Assembly (NCBI GenBank): GCA_039707655.1
Contig: CM077668.1
Span: 63,815,086 to 63,879,085, forward strand
Source of the DNA: Elymus sibiricus
Lineage: Eukaryota > Streptophyta > Magnoliopsida > Poales > Poaceae
DNA length: 64,000 bases
Direction: 5' to 3'
Part shown: piece by piece, positions 46,476-57,444 of the stretch
How positions within the stretch are numbered: position 1 is the stretch's first letter
Layout: each line of letters opens with the position of its first letter
Program-made: the position numbers and the translations under genes
Notes under the pieces: generated by a model
Seen by the model: only the letters and a program-made list of their open reading frames with translations
Told to the model about the DNA's origin: nothing
The model's database searches: none

Positions 46476-48045
46476 CTGCTACTTGTAGCTTGCGTTGGTA
46501 TTTTCCCCGAAGAGGAAGGGATGATGCAGCACAGTAGAGGTAAGTATTTCCCTCAGTTATGAAACCAAGATTATCAATCCAGTAGGAGAATCACGCAACA
46601 CCTCATTAGCAGTACCTGCACACAAACAACAAATCCTTGCACCCAACGCAAACGAGGGGTTGTTAATCCCTCGGCGGTAAGTTGCAAGATTAAATTGTAT
46701 GTGATAGATAGATAGATTAAACAAAAATGCAAAATAAAATAAATCAAAGAAAAAGTGCAGCAAAGTATTTTTAGGGTTTTTAATATATGATTTAGATAGA
46801 CCCGGGGGTCATAGTTTTCACTAGAGGCTTCTCTCAAGAAAATAGCATACGGTGGGTAGACAAATTACTGTTTGGCAATTGATAGAAAAGCAAATAATCA
46901 TGACGATATCCAAGGCAATGATCATGTATATAGGCATCACGTCCGAGACAAGTAGACCGACTCCTGCCTGCATCTACTACTATTACTCCACACATCGACC
47001 GCTATCCAGCATGCATCTAGTGTATTAAGTCCATAAAGAACGGAGTAACGCCTTAAGCAAGATGACATGATGTAGACAAAGTAAACTCACGCATGAATAA
47101 ACCCCATCTTTTTACCCTTAATAGCAACGATACATACGTGTCATGTCCCTTTCTGTCACTGGGATTGTGCACCGCAAGATCGAACCCATTACAAAGCACC
47201 TCTTCACATGGCAAGATAAATCAATCTAGTTGGCCAAACCAAATCAATAGATCGGAGAAGAAATACGAAGCTATAATAATCATGCATAAAAGAGATCAGA
47301 GAAGACTCAAATAATATTCATGGATAATCTGATCATAAACTCACAATTCGTCGGATCCCAACAAACACATCGCAAAAAGTGATTACATCGGATAGAACTC
47401 CAAGAACATCGAGGAGAACATTGTATTGAAGATCAAAAAGAGAGAAGAAGCCATCTAGCTACTAACTATGGACCCGAAGGTCTGTGGTAAACTACTCACA
47501 CATCATCGGAAGGGCAGCAAGGTTGATGTAGAGCCCCTCCGTGATCGATTCCCCCTCCGGCGGAGTGCCAGAAAAGGCCTCCAGATGGGATCTCTCGAGA
47601 ACAGAAACTTGCGGTGGCGGAAAAAGTATTTCGTGGACTCCTCTGTTGGTTTCCCGATTTTTGGGAATTTATAGTGGTGGAATTAGGTCAAAAGAGGTAG
47701 AGGTGGGCCCACGAGGCACCAGGGCGCGCCTGCCCCCCCCCCAGGCGCACCCTTGTGGCTTGTGGCCACCCCCTGGGGCTTCTGGCCTTCTCCCAAAGCT
47801 TCTAGTGTTGGTTATGTCCAGAAAAAAATCTCCAAAAAGTTTCGTGGCATTTGGACTTCGTTTGGTATTGATATTCTGTAAAACCAAAAACAGGCAAAAA
47901 ACAACAACTGGCACTGGGCACTAAGTTAATAGGTTAGTCCCAAAAAATGATATATAATTGCTATAAATGTATATAAAAACATCCAAGATTGATAATATAA
48001 CAGCATGGAACAATCAAAAATTATAGATACGTTGGAGACGTATCA
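46476..48045 (-). repeat. 5' LTR of the gag-protease Gypsy
   Basis: 1570 bp, matching 35763-37327. The TATA word CTATAAATT is at 47667-47675 on the minus strand. Confidence 0.93.
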
Positions 48046-48715
48046 TAGAGCTGGTGCTATGTCAACTGGAATCGTCATACTTTTTGCTGCATATGGGGTC
48101 TGCTGAGTTGGGGCATCCGAGATGGCCAGTGGGGTAGGGGTAGAGTCTGCTAGAGTTGGGGCTGTGTTTTGTGTGTCTGGTGATATTGCCACTACACCTA
48201 ATGGGCGATTTGATTTATCAGGTGTCACTACCTTTTCCAAATACTTTGTTCGTGCTCCATCGCGATCAGCAATCGTCCTCTTCCTTTTGAACGTCTGATA
48301 CACAAGAACAACATTTCAATTGAGAAATATGGTATGATGACAGATGGAATATGTACTGAAAATGGATAGGCATGGCATATTCACATATATGATGTGTAAA
48401 CTAAGCAAATGGCGGTGTAACAAAGTAGAATCAATGCAAAGCATCATTTGCAAGATATGTGCGACCAATATAACCTTGCCAAGTTAGAGCAAGCACCTTG
48501 ATGGGTGAATAAGATAGGGCATCTGCCTCTGACTCCTCCACTAGGGAGCTACATTGACTAAGGTCTCCCTCTAGCTCAGAATCATTGTTAGGATCATATT
48601 CTGAACATGAATCTGTAGGTGGAGAGCGTGCGCGTTCCATTGCATCCAGACTGTATCTCAGTCCCTTAAGGCCAAGTTTGATAGCCATGTCATTGTTCTG
48701 CTTTATTCTTCTCAT

Positions 48716-50400
48716 GCGCCCAAGCTCATAATCATTATGATGATGCAGTATCTGAGATTCACGAAAACATAAAAGGTAGTCAGATTATCTTTGGAATGCA
48801 TTGCGGGTTCTACTCCAATAGTGTCTCCCTACAAACCCCTGCATATACAAAGTTCATCCCCCAACCGTGCTGACCAGACCACACATAGAAATACAAACCT
48901 CTTATGTCTCTATAAGGGGCAGACACACATTTCAAAACTGAAGTAGGAACATTAGCATCATATCAAATTCGTATTTGAACAATTAAACTTCGGAATTATG
49001 AGTGGCATAATATTTAGCTTCAAGGGTGGAGTACTGGTAGTGCGACACAAAGCACGTAGGCAGATTGTATTCCATGTAAGAGATCGTAGTCTATGTAAAA
49101 GGTGGATATAACACTTTTCTTTCTATACAATGCAGTGTTTGTTGCCCACACATGATGGAAGAGAGCACACAGAGAAATACTATTCACTCATGCCTGCGGT
49201 TCCAGGATTTTGAAACAGGGTGATCCACCCTAACAAAATATTGACAACAAATATGACAAGGCAAGCATAAAGCTAGTGAATCAATCATTACTTGTGAGCT
49301 TACTAGGACAAGTATGCAGAATCGTAACTGCAGTAAGAGACCGTCCAAAATCTGAATCAAGAAGTTGGGCTAGCACTTATTGTTTGCAATTTATCGAAGT
49401 GAATAATTGGATATCATATCAAATGAGTAAAAAAGACTAGTAAAATTGTCAACAAACCTGGCCTGCGGTAGTAATCTGGGTCAATGTCACTATGACCAAC
49501 AATCAACATGATTAGTGTTTGTTCCTGGGCGAGGAATTTTGAAACCCTGTCAACTCTACAGGTGCTAAAGATTACTGAAACAACTGAACCGTTAAATGTA
49601 GGTAGCACTCAGTACACAACAAACCCTAATGAGAGTCCTGCCTAATGAGTGATGAATCAATTATAAAATGGGTGATGGGAAGTGGCTGATGAGTGTTGAG
49701 AACGGTGTATCTCAGGATAAATCGGGTTGGCTGCGTGGGTGCTGCACGCCTGAGCCCTGAGCGGACTAGGAAGCTGGCACGCCGGCGCGGCCGGGCAGCG
49801 GTGACGCTGTTGGGCGAGCGGCTCCTGACCTCCTGTTAGCCCGGCGTCTCCTCCTAAAGTCATGGCGTCCGGCGACGGCAAGTCGCCAGTGAGGCAGGCG
49901 GCTGACGGCGAGTAGAGATCGAAAGCGGAGCAGAACAGAGTGGAATCGGGGTCTGGAGGCATTGGCTTTTTTTTGTTTTTTTAGCAAAGGCATTGGCTGG
50001 CTGACCATGTTCTAATCTCTTATGGTATACAGGCCGACCCAAAATCCCATGGTGGGCCGCGGCCCACGCTGGCCACCCTGTAGATCCGCCCCAGCGGCGC
50101 ACATGCATTTCGAGATTAAATTAGGAACACTCAGCTGACCAATTAAACGACTCTGTTTTACTATTATCAGCATCATATCATATTCGTATTTGAACAACTA
50201 AGCTTTTTTTAGCTTGATGGGTGGAGCAGTGCTATTATGACACGAAGCACGCAGGCTGATCGTATAGTGATCATAAAAGGGGGAAACCCTAAGCATGATC
50301 AATTAAACCCTATTATGACTGTGCCATGGCAGATCTGAAGCTGCAAACCGCACAAAGGCTACTTAGCAACCAATGTTTGCGTTGAACTAACAACTAAGAT
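48716..50400 (-). other. CACTA introns and upstream part, with an internal duplication
   Basis: No exon is firmly supported. A block at about 48955-49100 (ATCATATCAAATTCGTATTTGAACAA, GGGTGGAG, CGACACAAAGCACG) is repeated at about 50168-50285, a period near 1.2 kb. Between them is a GC-rich piece (49690-49930) with overlapping open frames on the minus strand only about 100 codons long. Confidence 0.55.
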
Positions 50401-50404
50401 TCTG

Positions 50405-50907
50405 AGAGCTGAAAAGAAAGTACAGTAAACAAGTGATGATCTATTTTCTGGTTGAGATCAAAAAGTTGAGCAGATATGAAAGAGTACCACCTCTCTTGCG
50501 GCGGCGTGTAGGCATCGGGGGTGCGATGGCTGTCGGCGGCGTGGAAGCAGATCTGCGACGGTAGATGGAGGCATCGGGGGATAAGTCCCGTTGCGGTGGA
50601 CGAGAAGGTCGTCGGAGCGGCCCCGGCAAGGTGGACGACGGCACGGATGAAGCGAGAGGACGCGATGCAAGGCTCCTGGTCCGGCGCCGTGGATGAGGAA
50701 CGTCGATCTCTTGCAGTGGACGACGCGGTCTGGGTAGGCACTCCGGCATGGTGGAGGAGGGCGGCGATGGATGGGGTGGCAGACGGAGGAGGCTGGTGTG
50801 GAGATGGTGTTCTGGCGCCGACGGTGTATGAATGGGAAAATGGAGGGAGAGGGGGGAACCATATCTTTGGGACGCGGCGCTTGTCTGAAATATGGGGAAG
50901 TTACCAA
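50405..50907 (-). other. GC-rich first-exon-like region of the CACTA gene
   Basis: A GC island within AT-rich flanks. Minus-strand frames of 100-150 codons overlap (Pro/Arg/Ser-rich) and show no domain. It may be the 5' leader or first exon of the gene that continues at 48715. Confidence 0.35.
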
Positions 50908-51260
50908 CTTAGCCCCTATTTAAAATTTCGGATGTCTCATCGGTTGGGGATAGGACGGTAATCTCGCATCTCCCCAATATTTGCCGAGAGCGATTTTGGG
51001 CGAGGAGAGGGTGTTTTGGCGCCCACGGTGTATGAACGGGGCTGACAGGTAGGGCGGTTGTGTCACGTATGAGTGAAGTTAACCTGCCCCTACTTAAAAT
51101 ATTAGCCTAGATTGATTTCGGCCGAGGAGAGTTTGTTTTGCCACCCACCGTGTATGAATGGGGAAATGGAGGGGGAGAGAGAGGTCTTTGGGACAAGCTT
51201 GAATCAAATGTGTTTTGCCGCCCACGTTTGGTGCCCACCGTGTCTGAATGGGGTGGGAGG
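50805..51260. repeat. Degenerate repeats of about 80-200 bp spacing
   Basis: Variants of GGTGTTTTGGCGCCCACGGTGTATGAATGGGG occur at about 50809, 51009, 51131 and 51209, with GGCCGAGGAGAG or GAGTGAAGTTACAACCTACCCC words between. This repeated zone upstream of the gene may be the 5' subterminal region of the CACTA. Confidence 0.7.
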
Positions 51261-52198
51261 CAGTCGTGTCACGTCTGAGTGAAGTTACAACCTACCCCTA
51301 TTTAGATCAGTGGAAATCGGGTCGATAGGATGTGCGTGTCAAGGGTAGACAGTAATTTCCATCTCCCAAACACTGGTTTCGGGCAGCCGACGTGGAAGTG
51401 GGTGTTTTGCCGCTTCTTTCGAATCTTGGGAGAATAAGCATTCATGTTTACCCTGGCAGCTAAATTCGAACCCATTTTGTATTCGATTACGAATCTTTAT
51501 AAATCATTCTATATTTTTTTTATATATCTTCAAAAGCACAACAACCATGTATTCCACCTTTATATATGAATATGATTTACAAATGCCATGATACTCGAAT
51601 TCAGAAGGTTTAATCCAGTTTAAGGTGAATACGAATATTTGAAACAACTTTATGTTCAACTCAATTGTAACATGTATGACACAAGCAGCATATAGTGTAC
51701 TCCCATTTAGATATGAATTTCAGAAGCCAAGCGATGTATCAAAATTCAAAATATTGAGCCAACCAACCAATAATATAGAAAACTAACAGACATATGACCA
51801 CATATAGAGTATATGGATCAATAATATTAACTAACATACATAATCCAGGCCGCTGTACTGTTTTTGGCTAGAAGAGCACCTTTTTTTTACCAAAGCTAGT
51901 ACGGCATCTAGGCCCTTTCAGATGCGTGCCACTTAAGGCCCATCTATACTACTATTTTTGCCGAATGCACAATCAGCCCGATTAGCATATTTTGTAGGCC
52001 TGGCATAGCAAACAAAATGAAATGTCTTTGCCTCAACAAAAAAAAATGAAATGTCTCATGTTCTTATCAATTATTACAGACTCGTGCTCCAAAAAAAACA
52101 GACCAAAAAACAATTATTACATGATCTCTAAAACAAATGGTTCCAATCTATTACATGAACAAACAACACAAAGGTAATTCAACGATGAAATAAACATT
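51261..52198. other. AT-rich region without a gene
   Basis: Nothing coding. A few TAGGCCC/AAGGCCCAT words at 51910-52000 resemble the CACTA subterminal repeats at 30820-31620. Confidence 0.5.
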
Positions 52199-52546
52199 TC
52201 ACCTATGATTTACCAAGTGGGATTTTAATTTCCTTTTTTCCTCCAGGACCTTAACAATGCGGTCAGTCTCAGCTTGCTTCGTTGTGAAATCCACCAAATA
52301 TTTAATGGTTTTTGTGAGTACTGCTTCTGATTGTGCTGTTTGCTTCCTCAACATGTAAACTTCATCTCTAAGTGCAGAAGCAGACTCTCTTTCTACCAAT
52401 AGTTTAGCCTCTAGAGCATCAGCAGTTGGCAATTCACGATGCACGATTGGGCCGGTGCCACTGCTCTGGGATGATCCAACATCCATGGGGACCTCGCTCT
52501 TTGATCTTGGGCTAACCTGTCTTGCCATTACAGTTCTGATTGGATT
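52199..52546 (-). pseudogene. Second CACTA-type gene end (coiled-coil C-terminal exon)
   Basis: The frame starts from MARQVSPRSKSEVP and includes a coiled coil (LEAKLLVERESASALRDEVY, then MLRKQTAQSEAVLTKTI), stopping at 52199. Build and spacing resemble the last exon at 32290-31895. Directly upstream lies the mini-exon array. The start of the gene is not present; at about 53000 the sequence becomes Copia C. Confidence 0.55.
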
Positions 52547-52967
52547 CAGAAAAGTTGAAGTTAGTAGAACATCTCAACTGGGAGTTAGAACAGCAACCCA
52601 GTTAAACAAACAAGGATTTAAAGAGTTGCGATTGGATGCTGAAAAGTATAGGTTATTAACATCATTAGAGCAACCGGTTGCAGCAGCAAAGCAGTTAAAC
52701 AAACAACCTATTATGCCATTGGAGTTTCTCTTGGATCCTGAAAAGTTGAGTAGTTAGTAACTTGATTAGAGCAACAAGTTACAACAACAAACCTGTTACA
52801 CAAATAAGTTTTCCAAAATGTACCTGCTGTGCAATTGGAGTTCCAATTGGATCCTGAGAATTTGAAGTTGGTAACATGATTAGAGCAACAAGTTACAGCA
52901 GCAAACCAGTTAAACAAGGATGTTTTTCAGAACATACCTGTTGTGCCATCGGAGTTTCAATTGGATC
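52517..52967 (-). repeat. Tandem array of 30-nt mini-exons
   Basis: Units of about 115 bp. On the minus strand 30-nt segments bounded by CAG before and GT after lie at 52967-52938 (DPIETPMAQQ), 52853-52824 (DPIGTPIAQQ), 52737-52708 (DPRETPMA then two stops, from CAA CAG to TAA TAG) and 52546-52517 (NPIRTVMARQ, continuing into the next exon). A decayed fifth lies near 52612-52635. Each 30-nt exon is a whole number of codons, so any number can be spliced in. Confidence 0.75.
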
Positions 52968-52999
52968 CTGAAAACTTGATAGTTAGCAAGCATAAATAA

Positions 53000-55900
53000 A
53001 GTTGCCGCTCCTGTGAAGAAACCCAACGCTGGACCCAAACCTGAGACTGAGTGCTTCTATTGCAAGGGGAATGGTCACTGGAAGCGGAATTGCCCCAAGT
53101 ACTTGGCAGATAAGAAGGCTGGCAACGTCAACAAAGGTATATTTGATATACATGTTATTGATGTGTACCTTACTAGTGCTCGTAGTAGCGCCTGGGTATT
53201 TGATACTGGTTTGGTTGCTAATATTTGTAACTCGAAATAGGATCGAGCTGCGGAATAAACGGAGACTAGCTAAGGACGAGGTGATGATGCGCGTTGGAAA
53301 TGGCTCCAAGGTTGATGTGATCGCCGTCGGCACGCTCCCTCTACGTCTACCTTCGGGATTAGTAATAAACCTAAATAATTGTTATTTGGTGCCTGCGTTA
53401 AGCATGAACATTATATCTGGATCTTGTTTATTGCGAGACGGTTATTCATTTAAGTCAGAGAATAATGGTTGTTCTATTTATATGAATAATATCTTTTATG
53501 GTCATGCACCCTTGTTGAATGGTTTATTCTTGTTGAATCTCGATCGTAGTGATACACATGTTCATAATATTGATGCCAAAAGATGCAAAGTTAATGATGA
53601 TAGTACCACATACTAGTGGCACTGCCGCTTAGGTCATATTGGTGTAAAGCGCATGAAAAACTCCATGCTGATGGACTTTTGGAATCTCTTGATTATGAAT
53701 CATTTGAGACATGTGAACCATGCCTTATGGGCAAGATGACTAAAACCCCGTTCTCCGGAACAATGCAGCGGGCTAGTGACTTGTTGAAAATAATACATAC
53801 CGATGTATGCGGTCCGATGAGTGTTGAAGCACGCGGTGGATATCGTTATTTTCTTACCTTCACAGATGATTTGAGTAGATATGGGTATATTTACTTAATG
53901 AAACACAAGTCTGAAACATTTGAAAAGTTCAAGGAATTTCAGAGTGAAGTAGGGAATCATCGTAATAAGAAAATTAAATTTCTATGATCTGATCGTGGAG
54001 GTGAATATTTGAGCTACGAGTTTGGTATGCATTTAAGACAATGTGGAATTGTTTCACAGCTCACGCCACCTGGAACACGACAGCGTAATGGTGTGTCCGA
54101 ACGTCGTAATCGTACTCTATTGGATATGGTGCGTTCTATGATGTCTCTTACCGATTTTCCACTATCGTTTTGGGGTTATGCATTAGAGACAGTCGCATTC
54201 ACTTTAAATAGGGCATCATCTAAATCCGTTGAGACAACACCGTATGAGTTGTGGTTTGGCAAGAAACCTAAGCTGTCGTTTCTTAAAGTTTGGGGATGCG
54301 ATGCTTATGTCAAGAGGTTTCAGCCTGATAAGCTCGAACCCAAAGCGGAGAAGTGCGTCTTCATAGGATACCCTAAAGAGACCATTGGGTATACCTTCTA
54401 TCATAGATCCGAGGGCAAAATCTTTGTTGCTAAGAATGGGTCCTTTCTAAAGAAGGAGTTTCTCTCGAAAGAAGTGAGTGGGAGGAAAGTAGAACTTGAT
54501 GAGGTAGTCGTACCTTCTCTCGAATTGGAAAGTAACACATCACAGAAAGCAGTTCCCGTGATGTCTACACCAACCGGAGAGGAAGCAAATGATGATGATA
54601 ATGAGACTTCGGATCAAGTTACTACTGAACTTCGTAGGTCGACCAGGGTACGTTCTGCACTAGAGTGGTACGGTAATCCAGTCCTGGAAGTCATGTTGTT
54701 AGACAACGGCGAACCTACGAACTATGAAGAAGCAATGATGAGCCCGGATTCCGACAAATGGCTTGAAGCCATGAAATCCGAGATAGGATCCATGTATGAG
54801 AACAAAGTATGGACTTTGGTGGACTTGCCCGATGACCGGCAGGCCATTGAGAATAAATGGATCTTTAAGAAGAAGACAGACGCTAATGGTAATGTCACCA
54901 TCTATAAAGCTCGACTTGTCGCAAAGGGTTTCCGACAAGTTCAAGGGGTTGACTACGATGAGACTTTCTCACCCGTAGCAATGCTTAAGTCTGTTAGAAT
55001 TATGTTAGCAATTGCCGCATTTTATGATTATGAGATCTGGCAGATGGACGAGAAAACAACATTCCTTAACGGGTTTCTTAAGGAAGAGTTGTATATGATG
55101 CAACCAGAAGGTTTTGTCGATCCTAAGGATGCTAACAAAGTATGCAAGCTCTAGCGATCCATCTATGGACTGGTGCAAGCATCTCGGAGTTGGAATATAC
55201 GCTTTGATGAGGTGATCAAAGCTTTTGGTTTTATACAAACTTACGGAGAAGCTTGTATTTACAAGAAAGTGAGTGGGAGCTCTGTATCGTTTCTAATATT
55301 ATATGTGGATGACATATTGTTGATTGGAAATGATATAGAATTTTTGGAAAGCATAAAAGGTTATTTGAACAAGAGTTTTTCAATGAAAGACCTCGGTGAA
55401 GCTGCTTACATATTGGGCATCAAAATCTATAGAGATAGATCAAGACGCCTAATAGGACTTTCACAAAGCACATACCTCGACAAAGTTTTGAAGAAGTTCA
55501 AAATGGACCAGTCAAAGAAAGGGTTCTTGCCTGTATTGCAAGGTGTGAAGTTGAGTAAGACTCAAAGCCCGACCACGGCAGAAGAAAGAGAAAGGATGAA
55601 AGTCATCCCCTATGCCTCAGCCATAGGCTCTATAATGTATGCCATGCTGTGTACCAGACCTGATGTGTGCCTTGCCATAAGTCTGGCAGGGAGGTACCAA
55701 AGTGATCCAGGAGTAGATCACTGGACAGCGGTCAAGAATATCCTTAAGTACCTAAAGAGGACTAAGGACATGTTTCTCGTTTATGGAGGTGACGAAAAGC
55801 TCGTCGTAAAGGGTTACGTCGATGCTAGTTTCGACACAGATCCGGATGACTCTAAGTCTCAAACCGGATACGTATTTATATTGAATGGAGGAGCGGTCAA

Positions 55901-56285
55901 TTGGTGCAGTTCCAAGCAGAGCGTCATGGCGGGATCTACATGTGAAGCGGAGTATATAGCTGCTTCGGAAGCAGCGCAAGAGGGAGTCTGAATGAAGGAG
56001 TTCATATCCGATCTAGGAGTAATACCTAGTGCATCGGATCCAATGACTATCTTTTGTGACAACACTGGATCCATTGCCATTGCCAAGGAGCCCAGGTTTT
56101 ACAAGAAGACCAAGCACATCAAGTGCCACTTCAACTCCATTCGTAATTACATTAAGGATGGAGACATAGAACTTTGCAAAGTACATACGGATCTGAATGT
56201 GGCAGACCCGTTGACTAAACCTCTTCCACGAGCAAAACATGATCAGCACCAGGACTCCATGGGTGTTAGATTCATAACTATGTAA
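53000..56285 (+). pseudogene. Copia C polyprotein (gag end, protease, integrase, RT, RNase H)
   Basis: Order as in Copia: zinc knuckle CFYCKGNGHWKRNC, protease WVFDTGLVANICN (53196), integrase HHCC and core (IIHTDVCGP; SDRGGEY; NGVSERRNRTLLD), RT (WIFKKKTDANGN, WQMDEKTTFLNG, LYVDDILLIGN) and RNase H (WCSSKQSVMAGSTCEAEYIA). Lesions: a frame change near 53225, TAG at 53614, a frame change near 53640, TGA at 53985 (Arg codon), TAG at 55152 (Gln) and TGA at 55989 (Trp). The last three fit C-to-T/G-to-A changes. DEKTTFLNG replaces the usual DVKTAFLNG. This is the most readable pol in the window's Copia set. Confidence 0.93.
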
Positions 56286-56307
56286 ACTAGATTATTGACT
56301 CTAATGC

Positions 56308-57444
56308 AAGTGGGAGACTATTGGAAATATGCCCCAGAGGCAATAATAAATTGGTTATTATCATATTTCCTTGTTCATGATAAAGGTTTATTATTCATGC
56401 TAGAATTGTATTGACCGGAAACTTAAATACATGTGTGGATACATAAACAAATACCGTGTCCCTAGTGAGCCTCTACTAGACTAGCTCGTTGATCAAAGAT
56501 GGTTAAGGTTTCCTAACCATAGACATGAGTTGTCATTTGATAACGGGATCACATCATTAGGAGAATGATGTGATGGACAAGACCCAACCGTAAGCTTAGC
56601 ATTTGATCATATCACTTAAGTTTATTGCTATAGCTTTCTTCATGTCAAGTATCAATTCCTAAGACCATGAGATCATGCAGCTCCCGGATACAGGAGGAAT
56701 ACCTTGTGTGCTATCAAACGTCACTTCGTAACTGGGTGATCATAAAGAAGCTCTACAGGTATCTCCGAAGGTGTCTGTTGGGTTGGCATGGATCGAGACT
56801 GGGATTTGTCACTCCGTATGACGGAGAGATATCTCTGGGCCCTCTCGGTAATACAACATCGTAAAGAGCTTGCAAGCAATGTGGCTAATGAGTTAGTCAC
56901 GGGATCTTGTATTACGGAATGAGTAAAGAGACTTGCCGGTAACGAGATCGAACTAGGTATGGAGATACCGACGATGGAATCTCGGGCAAGTAACATATCG
57001 CTGGACAAAGGGAATTGCATACGGGATTAACCGAATCCTCGACATCGTGGTTCAACCGATAAAAGATCTTCGTGGAATATGTAGGAATCAATATGGGCAT
57101 CCAGGTTCCGCTATTGGTTATTGACCGAAGAGGTGTCTCGGTCATGTCTACATGATTCTCGAACCCACAGGGTCCGCACGCTTAACGTTCGGTGACGCTA
57201 GAGTATTATTGGGATGTGCATGTTGGTAACCAAATGTTGTTCGGAGGCCTGGATGAGATCCCGGACGTCATGAGGAGCTCCGGAATGGTCCAAAGGTAAA
57301 GATTTATATATAGGAAGTCCTATTTTGGTCGCCAGAAATGTTTCGGGTATTATCAGTATTGTACCGGGAGTGCCGAAAGGGGTCCACCGGGGGGTCCACC
57401 TGCCCCGGGGGCCCACATGGGATGTAGGGGGTGCGCCTTGGCCT
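56308..57444 (+). repeat. Copia C polypurine tract and truncated 3' LTR
   Basis: AAGTGGGAGAC (56308-56318) precedes the LTR, whose first bases are TATTGGAAATATGCCCC where TGTTGG is expected, so the terminal dinucleotide has mutated. The LTR is interrupted at 57444 by Copia B after about 1126 bp. Confidence 0.85.

Larger units (their letters stand above)
35763..48045 (-). mobile_element. Non-autonomous Athila-like Gypsy (gag-protease only)
   Basis: LTRs at 35763-37327 and 46476-48045 are flanked by the perfect duplication TAGAG (35758-35762 and 48046-48050). On the minus strand it has a tRNA-Asp-type PBS, gag, an aspartic protease and then 2.4 kb without coding. No RT, RNase H or integrase sequence is found between LTRs. 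Removing the nested 4.38-kb insertion leaves about 7.9 kb. Movement must have used proteins from a related complete element. It sits inside an exon of the CACTA gene. Confidence 0.9.
31895..48715 (-). pseudogene. CACTA-encoded gene (plant Ptta/En/Spm type), broken by insertions
   Basis: Read right to left. One exon begins before 48715 and ends at about 48501 (KLGLKGLRYSLDAMERAR, acidic SEYDPNNDSELEGD). The next starts at about 48293 (TFKRKRTIADRDGARTKY), runs to 48046 and resumes at 35757 in the same frame, to about 35538 (PSLEDEAFIVVRNFVRIFPS, WKDYTTDKQQFRIFLRN). Then about 35447-35237 (ALRKYRCYLRQAHFNGKPLN, KSPMLHFLDS), small exons near 35158-35096, and a last exon 32290-31895 with a coiled coil (LQSQLQAERHSATQLRLEVQ). 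A TAG at 35282-35280 stands where Trp is expected. Small exons between 35096 and 32290 are uncertain. The order and motifs resemble the plant transposase (Ptta/En/Spm) family; this is inferred. Confidence 0.65.
30372..51440 (-). mobile_element. CACTA (En/Spm) transposon remnant, right end not located
   Basis: The left end is CACTACAAAAAAAACACTT, the CACTA-superfamily terminus, followed by a subterminal repeat zone. The gene content on the minus strand (31895-48715, see below) fits the second protein of these elements. Host-element sequence is 30372-32797, 34352-35757 and 48051 to about 51440. The rest is later insertions: a solo LTR at 32803-34351 and a Gypsy at 35763-48045. No inverse terminus was found to the right, so the right end given is only where CACTA-like repeats fade. 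Confidence 0.68.
53000..57444 (+). mobile_element. Copia C: 5'-truncated LTR retrotransposon
   Basis: The 5' LTR and most of gag are missing; sequence begins within the gag end. The polyprotein runs to 56285, the polypurine tract to 56318, and the 3' LTR from 56319 until it is cut by Copia B at 57445. Its LTR is related to the LTRs of Copia A/B (shared AGATATCTCTGGGCCCTCTCGG), so all three belong to one wider family. Confidence 0.88.

Noticed and set aside
50458..50961. Open frames on both strands at the GC island as independent genes
   Set aside because: No domain, both strands open, Pro/Arg-rich composition. More likely a leader or first exon of the CACTA gene.
52998..53010. Junction as a CACTA terminus
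   Set aside because: No inverse CACTA end (TTTTGTAGTG) or 3-bp duplication is present; it is recorded as a truncation point of Copia C.
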